Assembly (NCBI GenBank): GCA_913058395.1
Contig: CAJXQI010000003.1
Location: 186,001 to 250,000 of the forward strand
Direction of reading: 5' to 3'
DNA from: an uncultured Colwellia sp.
Lineage (GTDB): Bacteria; Pseudomonadota; Gammaproteobacteria; Enterobacterales; Alteromonadaceae
Length of the DNA stretch: 64,000 bases
Part shown: positions 1 through 8,987 of the stretch, in pieces
How the letters are laid out: each line of letters opens with the position of its first letter
Numbering within the stretch: position 1 is the stretch's first letter
Made by a program: the position numbers and the translations under genes
Notes under the pieces: generated by a model
Told to the model about the DNA's origin: nothing
Seen by the model: the letters and a program-made list of their open reading frames with translations, nothing else
Databases searched by the model: none

Positions 1-25
1 AAAGCTCCTTATGGGAGCTTTTTTT
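1..25 (+). terminator. Rho-independent terminator of a gene left of the window
   Basis: An 8-bp stem (AAAGCTCC at 1-8 with GGAGCTTT at 14-21) and a 5-nt loop are followed by a run of T to 25. It would terminate a plus-strand gene lying before the window. Confidence 0.75.
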
Positions 26-64
26 ATTGCTGATAATTTCTATTGTGAAGATTAATCTTGAGAT

Positions 65-88
65 AAAAAAAAGCCCTGCAAGCAGGGC
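65..88 (-). terminator. Terminator of the dgcNA transcript
   Basis: GCCCTGC (73-79) pairs with GCAGGGC (82-88). On the minus strand the hairpin is followed by eight U residues (complement of 65-72). It lies 45 bp past the dgcA stop codon and fits termination of the leftward transcript. Confidence 0.75.
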
Positions 89-132
89 AAGACATTCATG
101 AATTAATGTCAAAGGGAACTCAAAGAGAATAA

Positions 133-1155
133 TTAACAAATAACCGTTGTTGCTTCTAAAAGTGTTGCGCTTCCACCCCAAAGTATTTCAGATAATGGTT
201 GCATAACACCTTGTTCAAACTCAAAGCCATGTTGACGATCATCACTAATTAAGAGTGGACCATCTAAATCAACAAACTTGGCTCCATTTACTAATAATGC
301 AGCAGGTGCCATGGCCAAAGAACTACCAACCATACAGCCCAACATTAAATCAAAGCCTTGCGCTTTTGCTTCTTGAGCTAATAAAACCGCTTCGGTTAAG
401 CCACCGGTTTTATCGAGTTTAATATTCACTACCTGATAACGGCCTTTTAAGTAATCAAGCTCGGCACGGGTATGACATGATTCATCTGCACATAGCGGCA
501 CAGGTGAAGAAAAGTTAATTAATGCTTGGTCTTGGCCAGCAGGCAGTGGTTGTTCAATAAGAACCACATTCAGTGCTTTTAGCTGCTCACAACAATGTTT
601 TAAGTCATCAATACTCCAACCTTCGTTGGCATCAACAATAAACTCACTGTTAGGTGCTGCTTGTTGAATCGCGGTCATTTTTTCGATGATATCTTGATTA
701 TCTAGTTTTACTTTTACTAACGGTGGATTGTTTAGTGCTGCGACGGCTTTAGCCATGGCTTCAGGGCTATCAATACTTAATGTTTGTGCGGTTATGCAAG
801 CTTGCGCGGGTGCAAGCTGTAATAATTTTGCTACTGAAGTTCCACGCTGCTTTGCTTGTAAATCCCACCAAGCACAGTCTAGTGCGTTACGTGCGGCACC
901 AGAGGGAAGGGCAATGATATATTCGTTGATGTTTTCAGTCGTAATTTTTTGTGCGGATAAAAGGTGTATTTGCTGACTAACATTATCAATAGACTCTTGA
1001 TAGCGCGCATAAGGCACTGCTTCTGACCAACCGGTATTTATGCCGTCACTAATGGCGACAACAACAACGTCTGCTTGTGTTTTAGCGCCACGAGCAATAC
1101 GAAAAACATTTTTCAATTGCAATTGTTGATGAGCAACCTGAATTGTTAGGTTCAT
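133..1155 (-). CDS. dgcA: N-acetyl-D-glutamate racemase / dipeptide epimerase-family enzyme
   Basis: A 340-aa enolase-superfamily protein of the L-Ala-D/L-Glu epimerase type. Visible signatures are the KVK acid/base motif at residues 148-150, metal ligands D175 (in VDANEGW), E201 (IEQP) and D224 (CADES), and the second catalytic lysine near 246 (NIKLDK). The gene starts 11 bp after dgcN on the same strand, so they are probably cotranscribed. In the published marine D-glutamate pathway DgcN acetylates D-Glu and DgcA racemises N-acetyl-D-Glu to N-acetyl-L-Glu. Being paired with dgcN favours this role over a pure murein dipeptide epimerase (YcjG/YkfB), but the two cannot be told apart from sequence alone. 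Confidence 0.8.
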   Translation of the reverse strand: MNLTIQVAHQQLQLKNVFRIARGAKTQADVVVVAISDGINTGWSEAVPYARYQESIDNVSQQIHLLSAQKITTENINEYIIALPSGAARNALDCAWWDLQAKQRGTSVAKLLQLAPAQACITAQTLSIDSPEAMAKAVAALNNPPLVKVKLDNQDIIEKMTAIQQAAPNSEFIVDANEGWSIDDLKHCCEQLKALNVVLIEQPLPAGQDQALINFSSPVPLCADESCHTRAELDYLKGRYQVVNIKLDKTGGLTEAVLLAQEAKAQGFDLMLGCMVGSSLAMAPAALLVNGAKFVDLDGPLLISDDRQHGFEFEQGVMQPLSEILWGGSATLLEATTVIC

Positions 1156-1166
1156 TGTGATTTCGC

Positions 1167-2165
1167 CTATGCCAACGTTGAAACGATACTGTCAGTGCCG
1201 TCACGCAGAGGATCAGCACAAGGCAAAGAAAACTGTTCACTTAGCTGTGCACAAATACGTTGACCTTCTTCAACACTCACGCTTGAAGTATTAACGGTAA
1301 TACCAACCACCTTAACATTTGGGTTTGTCAGCTTAGCTGCTTGAAGGTTTAACGCAATGGTTGCTTCAACACTAGGAAACTGGCTTTGTGGCAAACCACG
1401 CATATGGCTGCGGTTTAAGTCGTGACAAATAACTAGTGCGTCAGGTTGTGAGCCGTGTAATAACCCTAAACTTACGCCAGCAAACGCAGGGTGTGACAGC
1501 GAGCCTTGGCCTTCAATAATATCCCAATGTTCGGCGCTGTTATTTGGAGAAAGTGACTCGGTTGCCCCTGATAAAAAGTCAGAAATAACACAGTCAATGG
1601 CGATACCTTGGCCAGCGATTAAAATTCCACATTGACCTGTAGCACGAAAATCAACATCAAAACCAAGTTTCTTCATCGACTTTTCAAGGCTTAATGAGGT
1701 ATACATTTTACCAACCGAACAGTCAGTACCAACGGTAAGTAAGCGTTTACCTGTGCGTTTTACGCCAGTACCAGTAACAAATTCGGCTTTAGGATGACGA
1801 ATATCGAGCAATTGCTGTTGGGTTTGTTGTGCTTTTTCTACTATTTCTGGAAAATCGCTTAATTTATCATGCAAGCCTGAAACGATATCCATGCCGTTGT
1901 CCATTGCTTCTAGAATATAAGGTAACCATTTCTTATCAAGTACACCGCCACTGTTGGCAAAGCCTAATATGAATGACTTAGCGCCTTTAGCAGCTGCTTG
2001 TGCAATGTCCATTTTTTCAATGCCGGTGCTAACCGTACAACCGTCAACACTGTATTCACCAACACAAAGTTCAGGACGCCAATCTGCTGCACCACGTGCC
2101 ATTTTAATTGAAAGCTGGTCGGTGGCGTCACCAATAAATAACAGGTAAGGAGAAGCAATTTGCAT
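1167..2165 (-). CDS. dgcN: D-glutamate N-acetyltransferase (DUF1611 family)
   Basis: A 332-aa DUF1611-family protein with an N-terminal Rossmann-like half and a C-terminal half opening with a P-loop-like stretch, GTDCSVGKM, at residues 146-154. Members characterised in marine Pseudoalteromonas transfer an acetyl group to D-glutamate as the first step of D-Glu use. The gene lies between dgcR and dgcA with gltS upstream, the arrangement expected for that pathway. The start ATG at 2165 is preceded by an AGGAA-like ribosome site. The 123-bp gap to dgcR carries a LysR-type palindrome, so dgcNA probably has its own promoter. Confidence 0.8.
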   Translation of the reverse strand: MQIASPYLLFIGDATDQLSIKMARGAADWRPELCVGEYSVDGCTVSTGIEKMDIAQAAAKGAKSFILGFANSGGVLDKKWLPYILEAMDNGMDIVSGLHDKLSDFPEIVEKAQQTQQQLLDIRHPKAEFVTGTGVKRTGKRLLTVGTDCSVGKMYTSLSLEKSMKKLGFDVDFRATGQCGILIAGQGIAIDCVISDFLSGATESLSPNNSAEHWDIIEGQGSLSHPAFAGVSLGLLHGSQPDALVICHDLNRSHMRGLPQSQFPSVEATIALNLQAAKLTNPNVKVVGITVNTSSVSVEEGQRICAQLSEQFSLPCADPLRDGTDSIVSTLA

Positions 2166-2262
2166 AATGAAGTTCCTAAATTTAAATGCTGGAATAGCAG
2201 AGTTTTTCTAATTCCGAGCTTAACTTAGTGAGCAAACATTAAAAGTGAGAAGGCTTTTATCG

Positions 2263-2283
2263 ATCATAACCTGTGGTTATGAT
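2263..2283. promoter_or_regulatory. Candidate DgcR (LysR-type) operator upstream of dgcNA
   Basis: A perfect 21-bp inverted repeat, ATCATAAC-N5-GTTATGAT, contains a LysR-type T-N11-A core. It lies between the dgcR stop and the dgcN start, about 98 bp before the dgcN ATG. There is no T-run, so it does not look like a terminator. The inner 15 bp pattern recurs at 4707-4721. Binding by DgcR is inferred. Confidence 0.6.
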
Positions 2284-2288
2284 TCTAT

Positions 2289-3173
2289 TTAACTGTTTGA
2301 AATACCTTGGGTTAAATATGGTATAAATTCATCAATAACTTTAGATTTAGCTCTGTTTTCTAAATGCACAGCATTGATGTTAAAAGTAAGCGCAGGCTCA
2401 AACGAGGCGATAGCAACATTGTCTGACAAATTTCCTTCTGCGGTGTAGCGATCAACCACACATACGCCAAGTCCTCTGGCGACTAATCTAGCGGCAATAA
2501 AGTAGGTTTGCACCTTGATAGATGACGTAATACCAATATTTTCTTCCATCACCCGTGCCCACAACATATCAGCCAAGGGGCCGCTGTCACTTATGTCGAT
2601 AAACTCTGAATCGCAAACTTGGGTTAAGGTTAACTTATCTGGGCAATCAGGAAACTTGTCTTTTGGATAAACAATCACCAGTTCAGATTCTGCTAAAGGA
2701 ATTGAAGTAATACCCGGCATGCTATGTGGCGAGAATAAAATCGCTAAGTCGCACTTATGCTCAAGTAATGACTGCATGACAGCATCGTTATGAATGGTTT
2801 GAATATCGAAAGTGACATTTGGGTAATCTTGATGATAATTAGCAATTACATTTGGAATGGCATCAAACCCTAACGCAGGTGTTACCCCTAAAGCGATACT
2901 GCCAAATTCTGATTTTTTAATATTTTGTGCGGTATTTTTAATTGAACGCATTTGCTGATAAATCTTATCAACTTCATCAAACAGCATCTCTGCTTCATCA
3001 GTTGGAATAAGCCGACCTTTAACACGTTCAAATAAATTGAAGCCGAGTTGTAGTTCGGCATGTGACAATACTTTACTGACCGATGGTTGCGATACATGCA
3101 GTATTTTGGCTGCATTAGTAATTGAACCCGTAGTGTAAATGGCGTGAAAAATTTCAATGTGTCGTAAGCGCAT
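2289..3173 (-). CDS. dgcR: LysR-family regulator of D-glutamate catabolism
   Basis: A 294-aa LysR-type regulator. Residues 1-60 form the winged helix-turn-helix (MRLRHIEIFHAIYTTGSITNAAKILHVSQ..., with SQPSVSKVLSHAE as recognition segment). The rest is a periplasmic-binding-protein-like effector domain. It is placed between gltS and dgcN, all on the minus strand. DgcR is reported to activate dgcN and dgcA in Pseudoalteromonas, and D-Glu or its N-acetyl derivative is the likely inducer (inference). Candidate operators sit immediately downstream (2263-2283) and in front of gltS (4707-4721). Confidence 0.72.
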   Translation of the reverse strand: MRLRHIEIFHAIYTTGSITNAAKILHVSQPSVSKVLSHAELQLGFNLFERVKGRLIPTDEAEMLFDEVDKIYQQMRSIKNTAQNIKKSEFGSIALGVTPALGFDAIPNVIANYHQDYPNVTFDIQTIHNDAVMQSLLEHKCDLAILFSPHSMPGITSIPLAESELVIVYPKDKFPDCPDKLTLTQVCDSEFIDISDSGPLADMLWARVMEENIGITSSIKVQTYFIAARLVARGLGVCVVDRYTAEGNLSDNVAIASFEPALTFNINAVHLENRAKSKVIDEFIPYLTQGISNS

Positions 3174-3223
3174 TTAACGTCCTCAGTAAAGTTTGTTAGC
3201 TAATGTTTGTTAGCTAAAGTGAG

Positions 3224-4438
3224 TTAGCCACTCACAAATGGCAAGCTTAAATATAACTGTATAATCAAAGCATTGGTGATATCAATAAAAAATGCTCCAA
3301 CTAGTGGCACGACTAAAAATGCTTGTGGTGATGGACCGTGGCGAGAAACTAATGATTCCATATTAGCAACCGCTGTTGGTGTGGCTCCTAAGCCAAAACC
3401 ACAATGTCCACCAGCCATAATTGCGGCGTTATAGTTTTTACCCATCACCCTAAAGGTAATGAAATAAGCAAATAACATTAGCATGATTGCCTGAACAAAA
3501 ATCATAAATATCATCGGGCCCGCTAAACTCACCAGCTCCCATATTTTTAATGACATCAGCGCCATGGCAAGAAATATTGATAACGCCATTGTGCCCCATA
3601 AATCGATACAAGCACTACTGACTTTATACACTTTGGTGAACTCAGTGAGGTTAGTGATCACCACACCGAATAGTAATGGAATTAAAAATGCGGGTAACAC
3701 AACATCGATTGCTTTCAAAGCATCGTAGCCCATACGCCCTAAGTACATACATAGTAAAATAACGAAAAGTGTTTCCATCATTTTTCGTGGTGTTACTAAG
3801 TCGTGATCTTCAGGGTCAAAGGTAATCGTGTCGTCTAATTCTTCGTGGTAAGAGGTATCGGCTTTTAAATTATATTTTTTGATTAAGCGTTTACTGACGG
3901 GGCCACCGACTAAGCCACCTAGAATAAGTCCTAACGTTGCCGCTGCCATGGCTAATTCAAATACACTGCTATGCATGCCATATTCATTAATGAATAAATC
4001 GGCATAAGTTGCACCATTACCATGTCCGCCTGAAAGTGTGACTGAGCCGCCAATTAAGCCCATTAACGGTTCCATACCTGTGGCAGTTGCAATGGAAACA
4101 CCTATGGCATTTTGTACCAGCAGATACAAAGTGGCAACACCAAGAAAAAGCGCAACTTTTGGGCCGCCTTTAATTAATAACGTAAAGCTAGCACCTAAGC
4201 CAACTGTGGTAAAAAACACCGTCATTAATGGGTTTTTAAAAGCCATGTCAAATTGAAAATTCACATCAAAATAGACATGTGCTATTGCGGAAAGAACTGA
4301 AAACGCGATGCCACCAACAACGGGCTCTGGAATATTGTTGTTTTTAAGAAAAGTGATTTTGCTATTTAGATAATAACCGGCAAAAAGTATTAATAAAGCA
4401 ACTAAGAGTGTTTCTGCAGTAGATATTTCTATATTCAT
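3224..4438 (-). CDS. gltS: Sodium/glutamate symporter
   Basis: A 404-aa polytopic inner-membrane protein of the GltS (ESS) family, with about ten hydrophobic segments and typical glycine-rich re-entrant signatures such as SGGHGNGATYAD and GGHCGFGLGATPTA. It imports glutamate with Na+. E. coli GltS accepts both L- and D-glutamate, which fits its place as first gene of the leftward gltS-dgcR-dgcN-dgcA cluster. It ends 50 bp before dgcR. The start ATG at 4438 faces a 386-bp divergent region shared with the TonB receptor. Confidence 0.9.
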   Translation of the reverse strand: MNIEISTAETLLVALLILFAGYYLNSKITFLKNNNIPEPVVGGIAFSVLSAIAHVYFDVNFQFDMAFKNPLMTVFFTTVGLGASFTLLIKGGPKVALFLGVATLYLLVQNAIGVSIATATGMEPLMGLIGGSVTLSGGHGNGATYADLFINEYGMHSSVFELAMAAATLGLILGGLVGGPVSKRLIKKYNLKADTSYHEELDDTITFDPEDHDLVTPRKMMETLFVILLCMYLGRMGYDALKAIDVVLPAFLIPLLFGVVITNLTEFTKVYKVSSACIDLWGTMALSIFLAMALMSLKIWELVSLAGPMIFMIFVQAIMLMLFAYFITFRVMGKNYNAAIMAGGHCGFGLGATPTAVANMESLVSRHGPSPQAFLVVPLVGAFFIDITNALIIQLYLSLPFVSG

Positions 4439-4824
4439 ATGAGCATTTAACCTTTTTTAATGTGGCATATTTTCGTTTTTGGTTAGCGCATGATTCTTAT
4501 ATGGACAATGCATTGAATTTCGATTGTAAAGAGATAGTCGAACGATCAGCAGTTCAAAAACTTACGAGTGTCATAACCAAAAGCTTTACCTTGTTTGATA
4601 GCGTTACTGGATACCAACAGGAAAATTTTTTGCGCGGAAGCTTAGCATAATTAACCATAACGTAGCGCGATAGAATGAATAAATTGGCTGAATTTGTAAC
4701 TTTGCTATAACTTTAGGTTATGGGGTGTGAACGAAGTGTCAATAGTATTGCTTTCTATAATTGGGCATGGTGAATCTAGAAACTAGGATCGAATAAAAAT
4801 ATATTCGGCAACACAACATAATAA
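4439..4824. promoter_or_regulatory. Divergent regulatory region between gltS and the TonB receptor, with LysR-type box
   Basis: Non-coding, AT-rich region between divergent transcripts. At 4707-4721 it contains ATAAC-N5-GTTAT, the core of the palindrome found before dgcN. A DgcR-type regulator could act on both directions from here (inference). A 62-codon open frame at 4462-4650 shows no protein-like features and is not called. Confidence 0.5.
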
Positions 4825-7698
4825 ATGCAACTTATGACGGTGAGAGTGATGAAAGATATAACTAAAAACAGACATAAACTGAAGCATCTAAGCTTATGCG
4901 TAATTACAGCATTAGCAGCGCAAACTACTTTTATTCAACAAGCAAATGCTGAAGAAGCGGCAAAAGTAGAAGAAGTAGAACGTATTAGTATCATAGGTTC
5001 GAACATTAAAAGAGCCTCAGACATTGGTGCGTTGCCTGTAACCGCATTAACAGAGAAAGATATTGAAAATACGGGTGCTATGTCTGGTGATGAATTATTA
5101 CGTTCTATCCCTCAAATCGGTGCGGTTAACTTTGGCGCAGCAACTGGTAACGGTGGCGTTAATGATGCTCGTGGTGATGTAGCATCAATTAACTTACGTG
5201 GTGTTGGCTCAGGTAATACCTTAACACTATTAAATGGCCGTCGACTGGTTACTCATCCTGGTACGCAATCAGAAAACTTTGTTCCGGTTTCTACCTCTAA
5301 CTCAAATACCTTACCTGTTTCAGGCCTACGTTCGTTGCAAGTTTTACGTGATGGCGCAGCCGCTATTTACGGCTCTGATGCCGTAGCTGGTGTGGTAAAT
5401 TACCAATTAAAAGATGATTACGAAGGCAACCAAGTTAAATTGTCTTATGGTGGTTCAGAAGGTACTTCACTCGACGAAACAACTTTTAGTTATTTGACAG
5501 GTTTTGATTTAAACGAAGGCCGCTCGCATTTAACCGCTTCTTTTAGTTATTATGACCGTAACGGTATGATGGCAAGTGAACGTCCATATTCAGCAAGTCA
5601 TGATTTGCGTGAATACCCAGGTTTACCAGAAGAATTCATTGGTGATACCCAATTAGATAACCGTTCTACCGCAACACCTTGGGGTGATTTTCAATCAGAT
5701 GCTTTAGGTCGATTCCATATCCAACCTGACAGCAACTCTGGTTGTGTGGTTGATTTAGCAGGTGGAGTTTGTGCTGATAGTGGCAGCTTTCCTCGCGATT
5801 TACGCTTCGACCGCGGTACTACTCGCTCACTGGTTTCTGATGTTAATCGCTTAAACTTATATACTTATTTTACTCATGAAATAAACAGCGATTTAGACTT
5901 CTTTTCAGAAGTCACTTATTACAGTGCAAAAGCTGAACGTACTCGTGAACAAACCCATAACCTAACCGCACAACGTTTCCGTATTTCTGCTGATGCTGCC
6001 CACAATCCATTCGGTGAAGAAGTTTTATTACGCAGCTACCGAGCGATTGATACCGGACCTCGAAATGTTGAAGTTGACGATACTAGCTACCGAGTATTAG
6101 GTGGTTTGAAAGGTTCATATAACGATTGGGATTGGGAAACAGCGGCATTTTATACTGAAGCTGAAACAAATGATTCAGCCAACCGTATTCAAGCGAGCAA
6201 GTTTCAAGCATCCATTAATAGCACTGATCCAACATTAGCCTATAACATCTTTACCGGTGGCGATGTTAATAATCCAAATAGTGGTGATACAACGTTAAAT
6301 CCACAAAGTGTTATTGACCAGTTTATGGTTAATGTTAATCGTGATTCAAAAACTAGCTTAGCATCAGTTGATTTTAAGGTAAGTAATGGCTCACTTTGGA
6401 CATTGCCAGCAGGTGACGTTGGCATAGCAATGGGTGTTGAATTTAGACGTGAAACGTTTGAAGATGATCGCGATCCACTACTTGATGGTAGTAATCCTTT
6501 TGTTGATGCCGTTACAGGTGTCGAATTATCAGGTAGTGATGTATTGGGAAGTAGCCCAACGCCAGACTCAAAAGCATCACGTAATGTTACATCAGCTTAC
6601 GCTGAGTTTTTAGTACCACTTGTTGATTCTGGTTCTCACTATGTTGAATTACAAGTTGCAGGCCGATATGAAAACTTTTCTGATGTTGGTAGCGCAGTAA
6701 AACCAAAAGTAGCGTTATTCTGGGAACCAGCTGACTGGATTAGCTTCCGTGCATCATATGCAGGTGGCTTCCGTGCTCCAGGTTTACCACAAGTTTCAGC
6801 AGAAGGTGTACCTCGTTCAAATAGCTTATACGACCCGGTACTTGACTCAACTTATGGTATTGTTGATATTCGCAGTGGTACTACCGACTTAAAACCAGAA
6901 GATGATGAAAATACGTCATTTGGTTTGATATTTGAGCCACTTGATAACCTTACGTTCACCATAGATACTTGGAAAATTAAGCAAAAAGATCTCGTGGGTA
7001 TTTTACCTGGTTCATCACACTTACTTTATGATTCATTGCTAAGAAGCGAAGGCTCAAGCAATACTGCAGTCGTTCGTGATGCTAATACCAATGAAGTTAT
7101 TCAAATCAATAATGACTATTTGAATTTAGGCGTGAGAAATATCGAAGGTGTTGATTTCAGTTTAATTTATGATTTTGAAACAAGCTTTGGTGATTGGGAA
7201 TTTACGGTTAATGCTGCGAAACTGAATAAATTTGAGCAAGAAGCCGATTCAATTTCTGCACAACTTATTGCCGCACAAGCAGCAGGTAACCCTGCGGTTC
7301 CAGCCGATAGAACAGTTGCAGGTGCTGGTGACTTAATTAAACAAAATGGTCGCCCAGAATGGCGTGCAAGAGTTTCACTTGATTGGGATTACAATCAATG
7401 GGGCGCAGGCATTAACGCTAACTACGTCAGTGAAGTGATTGATACTAGTACTACTGCAACAACGGTTGACGACGAAGTGATTATGTTGCCAGTTGATAGT
7501 TTTACTAAAGTGAATGTATATGCAGACTACCGTTTTGCTGATGACAGTGCATTAGACGGCACTAAAATTCGCTTTGGTGTACGCAATATTGGTGACGAAG
7601 AGCCACCACTTGCTGATGAGCTAGCACATGGTTATTTCGGCGCATTGCATTCGAATCGTGGTCGTTACTTTTACATGAGCGTAAGAAAAGACTTCTAA
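4825..7698 (+). CDS. TonB-dependent outer-membrane receptor
   Basis: A 957-aa outer-membrane transporter. It has a signal peptide ending near AQTTFIQQANAEEA, a plug domain (about residues 50-190, with SNIKRASDIGALPVTALTEKDIE and the LLNGRRLV / RDGAAAIYGSDAVAGVVN signatures) and a large beta barrel ending in the aromatic YFYMSVRKDF. ATG 4849 (MKDITKNRHK) is an alternative start that gives a more usual signal peptide. The receptor is divergent from the D-Glu operon and followed by an M14 carboxypeptidase and a D-aminoacylase-like gene. A ligand containing D-amino-acid peptides, perhaps murein fragments, is inferred, and the substrate is not readable from sequence. Confidence 0.92.
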   Translation: MQLMTVRVMKDITKNRHKLKHLSLCVITALAAQTTFIQQANAEEAAKVEEVERISIIGSNIKRASDIGALPVTALTEKDIENTGAMSGDELLRSIPQIGAVNFGAATGNGGVNDARGDVASINLRGVGSGNTLTLLNGRRLVTHPGTQSENFVPVSTSNSNTLPVSGLRSLQVLRDGAAAIYGSDAVAGVVNYQLKDDYEGNQVKLSYGGSEGTSLDETTFSYLTGFDLNEGRSHLTASFSYYDRNGMMASERPYSASHDLREYPGLPEEFIGDTQLDNRSTATPWGDFQSDALGRFHIQPDSNSGCVVDLAGGVCADSGSFPRDLRFDRGTTRSLVSDVNRLNLYTYFTHEINSDLDFFSEVTYYSAKAERTREQTHNLTAQRFRISADAAHNPFGEEVLLRSYRAIDTGPRNVEVDDTSYRVLGGLKGSYNDWDWETAAFYTEAETNDSANRIQASKFQASINSTDPTLAYNIFTGGDVNNPNSGDTTLNPQSVIDQFMVNVNRDSKTSLASVDFKVSNGSLWTLPAGDVGIAMGVEFRRETFEDDRDPLLDGSNPFVDAVTGVELSGSDVLGSSPTPDSKASRNVTSAYAEFLVPLVDSGSHYVELQVAGRYENFSDVGSAVKPKVALFWEPADWISFRASYAGGFRAPGLPQVSAEGVPRSNSLYDPVLDSTYGIVDIRSGTTDLKPEDDENTSFGLIFEPLDNLTFTIDTWKIKQKDLVGILPGSSHLLYDSLLRSEGSSNTAVVRDANTNEVIQINNDYLNLGVRNIEGVDFSLIYDFETSFGDWEFTVNAAKLNKFEQEADSISAQLIAAQAAGNPAVPADRTVAGAGDLIKQNGRPEWRARVSLDWDYNQWGAGINANYVSEVIDTSTTATTVDDEVIMLPVDSFTKVNVYADYRFADDSALDGTKIRFGVRNIGDEEPPLADELAHGYFGALHSNRGRYFYMSVRKDF

Positions 7699-7727
7699 TT
7701 CTTAGCACGTGGTTTCAATAATATAAT

Positions 7728-7764
7728 ATGGCTCGGCTTTTAAAAAATAGTCGAGCCATTTTTC
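7728..7764 (+). terminator. Terminator after the TonB receptor
   Basis: ATGGCTCG (7728-7735) pairs with CGAGCCAT (7752-7759) and is followed by a short T-run. Partial termination would set receptor levels apart from the downstream peptidase genes. Confidence 0.65.
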
Positions 7765-7795
7765 TCACATTAATACTAATTTTTAAGATGTTATT

Positions 7796-8980
7796 ATGAA
7801 AAAACAACTACTTATTTGCACATGGTTATTTTCAATTGTTTTATTGGCGTCATGCGCTGAAACAACGACAGTCAATGAGAGTAATAATGCGCAAGCATGT
7901 GATACTGGCGCTGTAAAGTTAATAGCAGACTTTGAAGCAAGTCGCATGGATGAGTGTATTAACCAAGGCAACAATAAATTTGTTATTACCATTAAGCCTG
8001 AAAACACGCCAATTAATTCAAGCCCTTGGTATGCGTTTAAAGTGGTGGCGGATCAGCCAACACAAGTAAAAGTGACTATTCAAATTGCTGGCAAAAGGTT
8101 TAATCGCTACTTGCCTAAAATCAGCTACGATATGGCGACGTGGCGTACCCATACTCATAAAATTCGTGGTAAACGACTAGAATTTAATATCGATGCCTCA
8201 CCGAAAGTACTTTATATTGCTGCACAAGAAGTGATTAATAATCAGTACTATGTTGATTGGGCTAAAAAATTACAACAAATCAGTGATGTTAAACAAAGTG
8301 TTTTAGGACAATCACTACAAGGTCGTCCTATTTACAAAATTGAAAGTCACAGTGACAGTAAAGAATGGCTGGTAATTTTAGGTCGTTTACATCCGCCAGA
8401 AATAACCGGCGCGTTAGCGTTATTTCCTTTTGTTGAAACTTTATTAGCGAATAACTCATTTGCTGACAGTTTTCGCCAAAAATACAACCTGCTTATTATT
8501 CCAAATTTAAATCCAGACGGTGTTGCCATGGGCAACTGGCGTCACAATGCCAATGGCGTTGATTTAAACCGTGATTGGATCACATTCAAACAACCGGAAA
8601 CTCAGCAAGTGCATCAATACTTACAAGACCTAGTTGCTGACGGGCAAAAGATAAAATTTGCTGTTGATTTTCACTCTACTCAGCACGATGTTTTTTACAC
8701 TATGCCGGTTGATTACGGTGTTGAAGACCGCTACTTTGTTAAGCATTGGCTTGGTGCTTTAGATAAAGCCATGCCAAATTTTGAGGTGGTTCAAAAGCCA
8801 GGTAATCGACCTAACAATGGTGTTTCAAAACAATATTTTGCTGATAATTATAATGTCCATGCAATAACATATGAAATGGGTGATGAAACTAACCGTGATA
8901 ATATTGATATTATTGCCAATAACGCCGCGGTGTTATTAATGAAAACCTTGATGTCAGCAACCGATCACAATAAAGAGTAA
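7796..8980 (+). CDS. M14-family zinc carboxypeptidase, lipoprotein
   Basis: A 394-aa protein with a lipoprotein signal (lipobox LLASC). A beta-rich N-terminal domain (about 60-170) precedes an M14 carboxypeptidase domain: zinc ligands HxxE in LGRLHPPEITGA, the NGVDLNRDW substrate-binding motif, the third zinc ligand in DFHSTQHDVFY, and a probable catalytic Glu in ITYEMGDE. Lipid anchoring implies periplasmic or outer-membrane action. The stop is 7 bp before the next gene, so the two form an operon. In this setting it may trim peptides containing D-residues or gamma-D-Glu bonds, as the M14 enzyme MpaA does (inference). Confidence 0.85.
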   Translation: MKKQLLICTWLFSIVLLASCAETTTVNESNNAQACDTGAVKLIADFEASRMDECINQGNNKFVITIKPENTPINSSPWYAFKVVADQPTQVKVTIQIAGKRFNRYLPKISYDMATWRTHTHKIRGKRLEFNIDASPKVLYIAAQEVINNQYYVDWAKKLQQISDVKQSVLGQSLQGRPIYKIESHSDSKEWLVILGRLHPPEITGALALFPFVETLLANNSFADSFRQKYNLLIIPNLNPDGVAMGNWRHNANGVDLNRDWITFKQPETQQVHQYLQDLVADGQKIKFAVDFHSTQHDVFYTMPVDYGVEDRYFVKHWLGALDKAMPNFEVVQKPGNRPNNGVSKQYFADNYNVHAITYEMGDETNRDNIDIIANNAAVLLMKTLMSATDHNKE

Positions 8981-8987
8981 GTTATTC

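Noticed and set aside
728-976. Plus-strand frame inside dgcA, and similar frames antisense to other genes
   Set aside because: They mirror well-supported genes and have no independent evidence.
4462-4650. 62-codon open frame between gltS and the TonB receptor
   Set aside because: No ribosome site, no protein-like composition, lies in the regulatory region upstream of gltS.
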